Positions 17,832-26,158 of a stretch of 64,000 bases of DNA are shown here, piece after piece. The stretch lies in the NCBI RefSeq assembly GCF_036250755.1, contig NZ_CP109583.1, positions 6,239,501-6,303,500 on the forward strand, given 5' to 3'. Below the pieces are notes generated by a model, which saw nothing but the letters and a program-made list of their open reading frames with translations, had not been told where the DNA came from and searched no databases. Position 1 is the first letter of the stretch. The number at the start of each line of letters is the position of its first letter. A program made the position numbers and the translations under genes. The stretch is from Streptomyces uncialis. Its GTDB lineage: Bacteria; Actinomycetota; Actinomycetes; Streptomycetales; Streptomycetaceae.

Positions 17832-19304
17832 TCACCGGTACTCCGAAAGCCTGCGGCCGATACCCAGCAGCGCGCCGGCGGCGGCCAGCACCGCGCCCGC
17901 GGCCGAACCCGGCGCCAGGCCCGTCATCGCGCCCCGGCCGCTCTCGGCCGCCTTCTCGAACTCGCCCCGCTCGTGCGTGAGCGCCTTGTCCAGCGCGGCG
18001 TCGACCGCGTCGAAGCACTCGCCCGTGGACTTGTCGTCCCCCGTGCCGATGATCTTGTTCAACGCGCCCTGGTAGTCCCCCGCGTCGTCCCGCTCACGGG
18101 CCACGTCATGACGCTTCTGCCATTCCTTCATCGCGTCCGTCGCGTCCGACACCGGGGTACTGCCGTCCGTGTCGTCCGCGAGCTCCGACGCCTGCGCCAG
18201 CAGACCCGGTGTGCCCGCGGAACCGGCGAGCAAACCCATCTGCTCGTCGAACGCCACATCGAACTTGTCGACCTGGTCGTCGCCGACCTTCACCGTCTCC
18301 GCGCCCCGGCTCACCAGCGTCAGGTTCTCGTTGCCCCGCGCCTTCAACGACGCGATACGGGCGTCGTTCAGCACGTTCAGCGAGCGTACGCCGTGCTCGT
18401 AGGAGTCGTTGAGCCCCGAGCGCGCCACGGTGTGGCCGACGGCCAGCCACAGCACCACCACCGTGGACGCCGCGGTCGCCCCGAGCAGCCCGTGGTTGAA
18501 CACCCGGTTCGTGCGCCGGTAGTTGCGGCGCTGCGCCCAGCCCAGCGCGCCGAGCGCCACCACGCCGAGGGCCAGCGCCACCCACGGATAGGGCGTCGCG
18601 CTGTCGTAGTCCGTCCGCAGGCGCGTGTTCTCGCCCTTGTACAGCTTCTCCGCCGCCGGAAGCATCTCCGTCTGCATCTTCTCGTTGGCGTACCGCAGAT
18701 AGGCGCCTCCGAGGGGAAGGCCCTGGCGGTTGCTCGCGCGGGCGCGCTCCACCAGACCCGTGTACTGCGGGAGCAGCCGGTTCAGCTCGGCGATCGCCGC
18801 GGCCGACGCGGAGCCGGGCTCCGCGCTGGTCGCCGCCGTGGCCAGCTTCTCCGACGCCGTCTCGATGTCCTGCCGGTAGCGCCGGGTCACCTCCTGCGGC
18901 TCCTGGCCGCCCGCGAGGAATCCGCTGGACGCCGCGGTGTTGGCGTCCGCCAGCGAGCGGTACACCGCCGCCGCGTCCCGGGTGAGGGGCTGGCTGCGCT
19001 TCAGCACGTGGTCCGCGGCGGTCGCGCGGTCCGTCATCTGCCAGGCCGTGACCCCGCCGAACGCGAGTACGAGCGCCGCGAGCACGGCGCCGATGATCCT
19101 GAGCCTGCCGGGCTCCGTCGTCGCCGCAGCGCGCAGCCGGTCCACGCCTTCGGCCCACGCCGTGCGGGGCGGCGGGGGCGGCGGGGCGCCGGGCGGGGGT
19201 GGCTGCGTCGTCGGTACGGGCGGCTGGGCGCCGGGCTGTACGGTGCCGTTCGGCTGCGCGCCTCGGCTCGGCGTCTGCGTCAATGCGACCTCCCCCGTGG
19301 TCAT
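17832..19304 (-). CDS. glnX: GlnX-like four-helix membrane sensor
   Basis: A 490-residue membrane protein. A Pro/Gln-rich cytoplasmic leader (15-46) is followed by TM1 (about 69-89, RIIGAVLAALVLAFGGVTAW), an extracytoplasmic helical domain, TM2 (YPWVALALGVVALGALGW), TM3 (LLGATAASTVVVLWLAVG), a second extracytoplasmic helical domain and TM4 near the end (GAVLAAAGALLGIG). This topology and the gene order fit GlnX, which in mycobacteria relays GlnH ligand binding to PknG. ATG 19304 is used. A TTG 24 bp downstream (19280), directly after GGGGGAGG, is an attractive alternative start. It is the first gene of the cluster, so its promoter lies in 19305-19400. Confidence 0.85.
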   Translation of the reverse strand: MTTGEVALTQTPSRGAQPNGTVQPGAQPPVPTTQPPPPGAPPPPPPRTAWAEGVDRLRAAATTEPGRLRIIGAVLAALVLAFGGVTAWQMTDRATAADHVLKRSQPLTRDAAAVYRSLADANTAASSGFLAGGQEPQEVTRRYRQDIETASEKLATAATSAEPGSASAAAIAELNRLLPQYTGLVERARASNRQGLPLGGAYLRYANEKMQTEMLPAAEKLYKGENTRLRTDYDSATPYPWVALALGVVALGALGWAQRRNYRRTNRVFNHGLLGATAASTVVVLWLAVGHTVARSGLNDSYEHGVRSLNVLNDARIASLKARGNENLTLVSRGAETVKVGDDQVDKFDVAFDEQMGLLAGSAGTPGLLAQASELADDTDGSTPVSDATDAMKEWQKRHDVARERDDAGDYQGALNKIIGTGDDKSTGECFDAVDAALDKALTHERGEFEKAAESGRGAMTGLAPGSAAGAVLAAAGALLGIGRRLSEYR

Positions 19305-19397
19305 CCGTGTGCGTTTCCTCGCGTGTGCGGTGCGGCAAGTATCGCGGTGCGAGCGGTGCCGCGCACCGGCATTGACTCGATCTTGTGCCCCCCTTGG

Positions 19398-20342
19398 TGA
19401 ATACGTCCCCCAGCCCCCATCGGTTCCACGAGGTCGCCTTCGCTTGCGCCTTTGAGGTCCGTCCGGCGGGACGCACTTGTCCCTGTGCGGGTCGTCCCGG
19501 GTCTGTCCGGCTGGGCGAACTTCGTTCCTGTGCCGTCGCTCGGTGGTTTCGCGCAGTTCCCCGCGGGTCGCCTTCGCTTGCGCTTCTGAGGTCCGTCCGG
19601 CGGGGCGAACTTCGTTCCTGTGCCGTCGCTCGTCGTTTTTGCGCAGTTCCCCGCGCCCCTGTCGGGGCGCCTTCTGCCGGTTCTTTGGGTCGGTGCCGGT
19701 CGGGATTCTCCGTCCTCGATCCGACACGCTCGGTACGACGTGACCTTGCCCGACTGAAGAGCATCGGAGTCTGCGAGCAGAGATTCCCGCCCACCCCCTC
19801 CCGTAGCCGGGCGAGTCCGCGAGGAGGGTGGTTGAACCCCGGCCCCGGGCTGATGCCGGCCCGCACCCTGACGACAGCCCCAGGTGGGCGCCCCCAAAGG
19901 GGCGCGGGGAACTGCGCGAAGACGAGGACGGCCCCGCACCCGAAGAGCGACCGCAAGGGGGCAGCATCCAGGGGCGCGGGGAACTGCGCGAGCAACCAGG
20001 GGCCATCCGCACCCGAACGGGAACCGTAAGGGGCGCGACCTCAGGGGCGCGAGGAACTGCGCACCCCCGGACGTACCTGCACGGGAACAGGTACGCCCAG
20101 GTGTGGAACCCCAGGGGCGCGGGGAACTGCGCGAGCAACCAGGGGCCATCCGCACCCGAACGGGAACCGTAAGGGGCGCGACCTCAGGGGCGCGAGGAAC
20201 TGCGCACCCCACGAGCGACCTGTACTGGGACAAGTGCGTCCAGCACAGGAGACCCAGCGGCGCGAGCGAAGGCGACCCGCGGGGAACTGCGCACCCCACG
20301 AGCGACCCGCACGGGGACAAGTGCGTCCAGCCCAGGGACCGG
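19398..20342. repeat. Dispersed-repeat cluster I
   Basis: Non-coding stretch between csnK-like and glnX-like genes. It carries several copies of the 19-bp unit GGGGCGCGGGGAACTGCGC or its complement (for example 19899-19917, 19971-19989 and 20114-20132). The bipartite block lies at about 19681-19810. A direct repeat of about 100 bp has one copy starting near 19971 and one near 20114. Reading frames here change between copies and lack family features. Promoter elements of glnX probably sit at its left edge. Confidence 0.85.
19681..19810 (+). repeat. Bipartite repeat block, copy 1
   Basis: About 130 bp: a left half containing CGGGATTCTCCGTCCTCG and ACGCTCGGT, a variable stretch of about 20 bp, and a right half running from GAAGAGCATCGGAGTCTGCG to CAGAGATTCCCGCCCACCCC. 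CGGGATTCTC can pair with GAGATTCCCG except at one position, closing the block as a long hairpin. Confidence 0.75.
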
Positions 20343-21356
20343 TCAGGGCGCCCCAGGTGTGAAGTGCTGGCGGACACGTGTGAACGCCTCCGCCTCCGCC
20401 CGGACATGGTCCAGCCCCAGCAGCGCAGCGCCCAGCACGGGCCGCGCGGAGACCACCTGCGCGACCGCCTTCGGCGCCCGCGCCGCGAGCCGCTCCCGCA
20501 CCCCCTCGTCCAACTGCGGATGCCGCGCGGCCAGCACCCCGCCCCCGAGCACCACGGGCACCACCTCGTCCAGCAGCTCCAGCCGCCCCAGCGCCACCAC
20601 GGCCATGCTCACCACCTCGTCGGCGAGCCGGTCCACCAGGGACCGGGCCACCGCGTCCCCCTCCAGCGCCGTCGCGAACAGCACGGGCGTCAACTCGTGC
20701 CACCGCGCGAAGGGGATGTGCCCGAGATGCAGCGCCTCGATCAGCGCGGGCATCGAGTCCAGCCCGAAGTGCGCCGGCACCGTACGGGCCAGCGCGCTCG
20801 GCGCGCCCCGTCCGTCCTCGGCGCGCGCCGCGTGCCACAGCGACTCCTCCGCGAGCCCGAAGCCGCCGCCCCAGTCCCCGGAGATCTTGCCGATCGCGGG
20901 GAACCGCGCGGTCCGCCCGTCGGGCCGCATCCCCACGCAGTTGATGCCCGCGCCGCAGACCACGGCCACCCCGAGGGGTTCGGTGACCCCGGCCCGCAGG
21001 ATGGCGAACGTGTCGTTGCGGACGTCCACACTGCCCCGCTCGCTCCAGCCCCGGCGGCGCAGCGCCTCGGCGAGCTGGGCCTCCTCGACCGGGAGGTCCG
21101 CGTTGGCGAGGCACGCCGACACATGGCCGACGGAGTCGGTCCCGGCCTCGGCGAGCGCGGCCCGTACCGCCACGGCGAGGACGTCGACCGCCGCCTCCAC
21201 CCCGACCTTCGGCGGCTGGAACCCGCCGCCGCGGCCGGTCCCGGCGACGGTGCCGTCCGCCAGGACCACCGCGACGTCGGTCTTGCTGTTGCCCGCGTCG
21301 ATCGCGAGCACCGCGGCCCCGGCGGGGGGCGGCGGTCCGGGCACGGAGCCGGTCAT
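20343..21356 (-). CDS. csnK: BadF/BadG-type sugar kinase (CsnK-like)
   Basis: A 337-residue kinase of the ASKHA fold, like N-acetylglucosamine kinases. The phosphate-1 motif is VLAIDAGNSKTD, followed by VAVVCGAGINCVG, GKISGDWGGGFGLAEES and the adenosine motif VVPVVLGGGVLA. It should phosphorylate the amino sugar released by the neighbouring glycosidase. ATG 21356 overlaps the glycosidase stop as ATGA; GTG 21362 is also in frame. It is the last gene of a six-gene operon whose order matches csnR-E-F-G-H-K of Streptomyces (SCO2657-2662 in S. coelicolor, from memory), which serves chitosan-oligosaccharide uptake and use. Confidence 0.88.
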   Translation of the reverse strand: MTGSVPGPPPPAGAAVLAIDAGNSKTDVAVVLADGTVAGTGRGGGFQPPKVGVEAAVDVLAVAVRAALAEAGTDSVGHVSACLANADLPVEEAQLAEALRRRGWSERGSVDVRNDTFAILRAGVTEPLGVAVVCGAGINCVGMRPDGRTARFPAIGKISGDWGGGFGLAEESLWHAARAEDGRGAPSALARTVPAHFGLDSMPALIEALHLGHIPFARWHELTPVLFATALEGDAVARSLVDRLADEVVSMAVVALGRLELLDEVVPVVLGGGVLAARHPQLDEGVRERLAARAPKAVAQVVSARPVLGAALLGLDHVRAEAEAFTRVRQHFTPGAP

Positions 21357-22618
21357 GCCCACGTGAGGTGCTCCCGGTTGTGGCTGATCAGTTCGCCGGT
21401 GAGGGCTTCCGCGTACTCGTACTGGCCGATCAGCGGATGGGACAGCAGCGCCTTGAACACCCGGTCACGGCCCCCGCGCAGCGCGGCGTCCAGTGCCAGG
21501 TCCTCGTACGTGGTGACGTTCGCGATCAGCCCCGCGTACAGCGGGTCCAGCTTCGGCACCGGCAGCGGGCTCGCGCCGTCCCGGCCGACGGACGCCTGCA
21601 CCTCGATCACCGCGTCGTCCGGGAGGAACGGCAGGGTGCCGCGGTTGAGGGTGTTGACCACCTGGTACGGGCTGCCGCCGCCGGCGAGCAGCGCGGCGGC
21701 GAGGTCCACGGCGGCCTCCGAGTAGAAGGCGCCGCCCCGCTTGGCGAGCAGCGCGGGCTTCTCGTCCAGCGCGGGGTCCCCGTACATCGCGAGGAGTTCC
21801 TTCTCCATCGCGGCGACCTCGGCGGCCCGGGACGGCTTGGTGCCCAGTTCCCGGACGACCTCGTCGTGCGCGTAGAAGTAGCGCAGGTAGTACGAGGGCA
21901 CCACGCCGAGCCGGTCGAGGAGCGGGCGGGGCAGGCTGAGCGAGGAGGCGATGGCGTCGCCGTGGTCCGCGATCAGCCGGGGCAGCACGTCCTCGCCCTG
22001 GGGTCCGCCGAGGCGTACCCCGGTCTCCCAGGTGAGGTGGTTGAGCCCCACATGGTCGAGGTGGACCTGGCCCGGGGTGACGTCCAGCATCGCGGCGAAG
22101 CGGCGCTGGAAGCCGATGGCGACGTTGCACAGCCCGACGGCCTTGTGCCCGGCGCTCAGCAGAGCCCGGGTCACGATGCCGACCGGGTTGGTGAAGTCGA
22201 TGATCCAGGCGTCCGGGTTGGTGCGCCGGACGCGCTCGGCGATGTCGAGGACCACCGGCACGGTCCGCAGCGCCTTGGCGAGGCCGCCCGCCCCGGTGGT
22301 CTCCTGGCCGACGCAGCCGCAGGTCAGCGGCCATGTCTCATCGTCGTTGCGGGCGGCCTGGCCGCCGACGCGCAGTTGCAGCAGGACCGCGTCGGCGCCC
22401 TCGACGCCCGCGTCGAGATCACCGGTCGTGGTGATGACGCCGGGGTGGTCCTGCTTGGCGAAGATCCGCCGGGCGAGTCCGCCGACCAGCTCCAGCCGGT
22501 CGGCGGCCGGGTCGACGAGGACGAGTTCCTCGATGGGGAGGGTGTCCCGCAAGCGCGCGAACCCGTCGATGAGTTCCGGGGTGTAGGTCGATCCTCCGCC
22601 GACCACGGTGAGCTTCAT
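21353..22618 (-). CDS. csnH: GH4 family glycosidase (CsnH-like)
   Basis: A 421-residue NAD- and metal-dependent glycoside hydrolase of family 4 (6-phospho-glucosidase type). The dinucleotide motif is at the start (MKLTVVGGGSTYTPELIDGF). RVGGQAARNDDE, DFTNPVGIVTRAL, the metal-binding CNVAIGFQRR and NHLTWE are all typical, as is the length. GH4 enzymes work by an oxidation-elimination route and often need a 6-phosphorylated substrate, which fits the downstream kinase. Strict specificity cannot be read from sequence; operon context points to glucosamine oligomers. ATG 22618 lies 8 bp after the permease stop. Confidence 0.92.
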   Translation of the reverse strand: MKLTVVGGGSTYTPELIDGFARLRDTLPIEELVLVDPAADRLELVGGLARRIFAKQDHPGVITTTGDLDAGVEGADAVLLQLRVGGQAARNDDETWPLTCGCVGQETTGAGGLAKALRTVPVVLDIAERVRRTNPDAWIIDFTNPVGIVTRALLSAGHKAVGLCNVAIGFQRRFAAMLDVTPGQVHLDHVGLNHLTWETGVRLGGPQGEDVLPRLIADHGDAIASSLSLPRPLLDRLGVVPSYYLRYFYAHDEVVRELGTKPSRAAEVAAMEKELLAMYGDPALDEKPALLAKRGGAFYSEAAVDLAAALLAGGGSPYQVVNTLNRGTLPFLPDDAVIEVQASVGRDGASPLPVPKLDPLYAGLIANVTTYEDLALDAALRGGRDRVFKALLSHPLIGQYEYAEALTGELISHNREHLTWA

Positions 22619-22626
22619 CAGTTGTT

Positions 22627-23541
22627 CTAGCCCTTCACTCCAGTGAGCGTGACACCCTCGACGAACGCCTTCTGGGCGAAGAAGAAGACGAGGATGACCG
22701 GTGCCATGACCAGCACGGTCGCGGCCATGGTCAGGTTCCAGTTGGTGTGGTGCGCGCCCTTGAAGGACTCCAGTCCGTAACTGAGGGTCCAGGCGGCGGG
22801 GTTGTCGGACGCGTAGATCTGTGGTCCGAAGTAGTCGTTCCAGGCGTAGAAGAACTGGAACAGGGCGACCGCGGCGATGCCCGGCTTGGCCATCGGCAGG
22901 ACGACCCGCAGCAGGGTCCGCAGCTCCCCGCAGCCGTCGACCCGTGCCGCGTCCAGGTACTCGTCCGGGATCGTCAGCAGGAACTGGCGCAGCAGGAAGA
23001 TCGAGAACGCGTCGCCGAAGGCCATCGGGATGATCAGCGGCCAGAGCGATCCCGACATGTCCATCTGCTTCGCCCAGAACAGGTACATCGGGATGATGAT
23101 GACCTGCGGTGGCAGCATCATCATCGAGATGACCAGCATGAGAGACAGCCTGCGGCCCCGGAAGCGGAACTTGGCGAGCGCGTAAGCCACCGGGATCGAG
23201 GAGACCACCGACAGCACGGTCCCGAGGCCCGCGTAGAGCAGCGTGTTGCGCCACCAGGTGAGGAAGCCGGGGGTCTCCCACACGGTGAGGTAGTTGTCGA
23301 ACTTCCAGTCCCGCGGCCACAGATCGCGGGTGAGTGCCTGCTGGTCGCTCATCAGCGAGGTCAGCAGCACGAAGACGAACGGCAGCAGGAAGAACAGGGC
23401 CGCCGCCACGCCGAGCGAGTGCACGGCTATCCAGTGCAGCAGGGCCTTGCGGCGGGCGGTGCGCTGGGCGGGTGTGACGGGTCGGGACGCGGGCCGTGCG
23501 GTGGGCACGGCCGGGTTCTTCTTCTCGGTCGGCTGGGCCAT
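22627..23541 (-). CDS. csnG: Sugar ABC transporter permease, MalG type (CsnG-like)
   Basis: A 304-residue inner-membrane permease with six predicted helices, starting with WIAVHSLGVAAALFFLLPFV. The EAA loop that docks the ATPase is EYLDAARVDGCGELRTLLRV followed by LPMAKPGIA. It pairs with the next permease to form the channel for the binding protein. No ATPase gene is in the operon, as is common in Streptomyces, where a shared MsiK-type ATPase energises several sugar importers. It starts 3 bp after the csnF-like stop. Confidence 0.93.
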   Translation of the reverse strand: MAQPTEKKNPAVPTARPASRPVTPAQRTARRKALLHWIAVHSLGVAAALFFLLPFVFVLLTSLMSDQQALTRDLWPRDWKFDNYLTVWETPGFLTWWRNTLLYAGLGTVLSVVSSIPVAYALAKFRFRGRRLSLMLVISMMMLPPQVIIIPMYLFWAKQMDMSGSLWPLIIPMAFGDAFSIFLLRQFLLTIPDEYLDAARVDGCGELRTLLRVVLPMAKPGIAAVALFQFFYAWNDYFGPQIYASDNPAAWTLSYGLESFKGAHHTNWNLTMAATVLVMAPVILVFFFAQKAFVEGVTLTGVKG

Positions 23542-23544
23542 GGT

Positions 23545-24489
23545 TCAGTCACCTGTCCCGATGAGGCCGCCGCGGCGCCGCATGAGCAGTGCGGTGAACG
23601 CCATGGCGAGGACGAACAGGACGAGCGCCCCCGCACAGGCGGTGCCGTAGTCGAAGCGCTGGAAGCCGACGTTGTAGACCAGCTGGGGCAGGGTGAGCGT
23701 CGACGCCTCCGGATAGCCGGGCTCGAACGGCTGGCCGGACCCGCCCATGCGCCCGGAGGCGACCTTGGCGGCGACGATCGGCTGGGTGTAGTACTGCATC
23801 GCCGCGATCACACCGGTCACCACCGCGAACAGGATGATCGGGGAGATGTTCGGCAGCGTGACGAACCGGAACCGCTGGAAGCGGGAGGCGCCGTCCAGTT
23901 CAGCCGCCTCGTACTGCTCCTTCGGCACGTCGAGCAGGGCGGCCATGAAGATGACCATGAGGTCGCCGATGCCCCACACGGCCAGCACGGTCAGCGCGGG
24001 CTTGGACCAGTCCGCGTCGTTGAACCAGCTGGGCGCGGAGATCCCCACCGACTCCAGGACGGAGTTGACGGGGCCGGTCCCCGGGTTGAGCAGGAACACG
24101 AACGCCAGCGTCGCCGCGACCGGCGGGGCGAGGTAGGGCAGGTAGAACAGGGTCCGGAAGACTCCTGTACCCGACTTGATCTTGGTGATCAGCATGCCGA
24201 TGGCCAGCCCGAAGGTGACCCGGCAGGTGACCATCACCAGGACCAGCCACAAGGTGTTCTGCATCGCGGGCCAGAACTTCGGGAAGTCGTTGAAGAGGTA
24301 CGACCAGTTGTCGAACCCGTTCCAGGTCGGCGGCGTGAAGCCGTCGTACTGCATGAACGAGAAGTAGACGGTCGACACGAGCGGGTACGCGAAGAAGACC
24401 GCGAACCCGATCAGCCAGGGCGAGAGGAAGGCCAGCGTACGAAGCGCCGATTTCCGGCGCTTCGCACGCAGCGTGTACTGGGTGGCCAC
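23545..24489 (-). CDS. csnF: Sugar ABC transporter permease, MalF type (CsnF-like)
   Basis: A 314-residue permease with six predicted helices, first LAFLSPWLIGFAVFFAYPLV. The EAA motif is EQYEAAELDGASRFQRFRFV followed by TLPNISPIIL. GTG 24489 is the start: it lies 2 bp after the stop of the binding-protein gene and codes for MATQYTLRAKRRKS, a basic leader that ends at the first helix. It forms the heterodimeric channel with the CsnG-like permease. Confidence 0.93.
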   Translation of the reverse strand: MATQYTLRAKRRKSALRTLAFLSPWLIGFAVFFAYPLVSTVYFSFMQYDGFTPPTWNGFDNWSYLFNDFPKFWPAMQNTLWLVLVMVTCRVTFGLAIGMLITKIKSGTGVFRTLFYLPYLAPPVAATLAFVFLLNPGTGPVNSVLESVGISAPSWFNDADWSKPALTVLAVWGIGDLMVIFMAALLDVPKEQYEAAELDGASRFQRFRFVTLPNISPIILFAVVTGVIAAMQYYTQPIVAAKVASGRMGGSGQPFEPGYPEASTLTLPQLVYNVGFQRFDYGTACAGALVLFVLAMAFTALLMRRRGGLIGTGD

Positions 24490-24491
24490 GG

Positions 24492-25832
24492 TTACCGGGT
24501 GACCTTCGCGAGGTCCGTGTCGATCTGCCGCGCGGTCTTCTCCAGACCGGCCTTCAGGTCCTTCACCTTGCCGGCCTCGAACTGGTAGCCGAAGTCCTGG
24601 AGCGTGTTCTGATAGCCGATCCCGTCGACCGCGCCGGGCGAGGTGTTCGACTTGGGGTGCTTGGCGATGTCCAGGAACGTCTTGAACCGCGGGTCCAGCT
24701 TCAGATCCGGGGAGTCCAGGGCGGCCAGGGTGGACGGGACGTTCTTGATCCCGTTCGCGAACTGCACGACCGCGTCCGTGTCGGTCGTCATGTACTTCAT
24801 CAGCTTCCAGGCCGCGTTCTTCTTCTTGCTCTGCGGCGCGATGCCCATGATCGTGCCCGACAGATAGCCCTTGCCGTAGTCGGCCGCCTCGTCGTCCGCG
24901 ACGGGCAGCGGCGCCACCCCGATCTCGAAGCCGGGATCGGTCGCCTCGGCCATCCCGAGCCGCCACTCACCGTCGAGCTGCATGGAGACCTGCCCCAGAT
25001 GGAACGGGTGCTCCGCCGCCCATTCGTCGCCGAAGGTGGTGCGGTACTTCTCCAGCTTCTTGAAGCCGCCGAGTTCGTCGACCATCTTCTTCTGGAACGT
25101 GTACATCTCGGCGAAAGACGGGTCCTTGGCGATGTTGGACTTGCCGTTCGCGTCGAAGTACGCGTGGTCCCACTGCGACATGTAGTGCGAGACGACCGTC
25201 TCGTAGCCGTGGTAGTTCGGCATGAACCCCAGGGTCTCGTAACTGTCGCCCTTGGTCTTCGTCAGCTTCTTGGCGACAGCGAGGAACTCGCTCCAGGTCC
25301 TGGGCGGCGCCTTGATCCCGGCCTTCTTGAACTCGTCCTTGTTGTAGTAGAGGCCGTACGCGTCCGAGAGCAGCGGCAGCGCGCAGCGCTTGCCCTCGAA
25401 CTGCGTGTACTCCAGGAGCACCTTCGAGAAGGTCTTCTCCAGGTCGACCTTGTCCTTCTCGATGAACGGCGCGAGATCCGTGAAGGCCCCCGACGAGCAG
25501 AACTTGCCGATGTTCGCGGTGGTGAACGAGGACACCACATCGGGCCCCTTGGAACCGCCCGCGCGCAAAGCCTGGTTCAGCTTGTCGTCGTTGATCCCGC
25601 CGACGACCTTCACCTTGATGTTCGGGTGGGCGTCCTCGAAGCGGCCGATGTTCTCCTTGATCGCCTTCACCTCGGACGGCGCGGTCCAGCCGTGCCAGAA
25701 GGTGATGCTGGTGTCCTGGGACGCGTCGTCGTCGGCGCCCGTGTCGGACTGGCCCGTACAGGCCGTGGCGAACAGGGCTATCGAGGTGGTCACGGCGAGC
25801 GCGGTCGCTGTCTTCCGGCGGAGTCCGGGCAT
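24492..25832 (-). CDS. csnE: Extracellular sugar-binding lipoprotein (CsnE-like)
   Basis: A 446-residue family 1 solute-binding protein. The signal peptide MPGLRRKTATALAV... ends in the lipobox FATAC with Cys25 as the lipidation site, so it is anchored outside the membrane. The mature part shows ITFWHGWTAPSEVKAIKENI, GPDVVSSFTTANIGKF, LLSDAYGLYYNKDEFKKAG and GQVSMQLDGEWRLGM, all usual for oligosaccharide binders. It delivers ligand to the CsnF/G-like permeases. AAGGGAG precedes ATG 25832. The 326-bp gap to csnR gives room for its own promoter or for read-through attenuation. Confidence 0.93.
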   Translation of the reverse strand: MPGLRRKTATALAVTTSIALFATACTGQSDTGADDDASQDTSITFWHGWTAPSEVKAIKENIGRFEDAHPNIKVKVVGGINDDKLNQALRAGGSKGPDVVSSFTTANIGKFCSSGAFTDLAPFIEKDKVDLEKTFSKVLLEYTQFEGKRCALPLLSDAYGLYYNKDEFKKAGIKAPPRTWSEFLAVAKKLTKTKGDSYETLGFMPNYHGYETVVSHYMSQWDHAYFDANGKSNIAKDPSFAEMYTFQKKMVDELGGFKKLEKYRTTFGDEWAAEHPFHLGQVSMQLDGEWRLGMAEATDPGFEIGVAPLPVADDEAADYGKGYLSGTIMGIAPQSKKKNAAWKLMKYMTTDTDAVVQFANGIKNVPSTLAALDSPDLKLDPRFKTFLDIAKHPKSNTSPGAVDGIGYQNTLQDFGYQFEAGKVKDLKAGLEKTARQIDTDLAKVTR

Positions 25833-26158
25833 GACGGTGTCTCCCTTGCGCGGGTCGGGACGAACGGGACGAGGTGCGTGCGCCGTACGGGACGGGTGGT
25901 GCGGGCGGTGCGGGGGCGGTGCGGTGCGTGCGCGTTCCGTACGGCGGTGCCGGGCCCGGCCGACCTTGCGGGGGTGTTGTGGTGCGGTTGCCGGCCGGGC
26001 GGGGTCGGCCTTGCTGGGCTGAGCTGGGTCGAGCTGAACCTTGCTGGGCCTTGCGGGTTGTACGGGTTGTGCGGCTTGTACGGCTTGTGCGGGTTGCGCT
26101 GGGGGTGGTCGTGCGGTGGGACGGCGGTGCGAGTACTGCTTTGTGGTGCGGGTGGGGT
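25833..26158. other. csnR-csnE intergenic region with TTGYRCGG-type repeats
   Basis: 326 bp. From about 26030 to 26115 the plus strand is a run of loosely periodic TTGCTGGG, TTGCGGGTTGTACGGG and CTTGTACGGCTTGTGCGG units, giving strong G/T strand asymmetry. A second TGCGGGCGGTGCGGG-like run lies at 25890-25930. No gene or clear promoter is recognised. Confidence 0.6.

Noticed and set aside
20041..21114. Minus-strand frame extending from csnK into repeat cluster I
   Set aside because: It is out of frame with the ASKHA motifs and crosses repeat units.
26030..26115. Periodic TTGYRCGG units as a possible CRISPR or iteron array
   Set aside because: Unit length is irregular and there are no spacers or replication genes.
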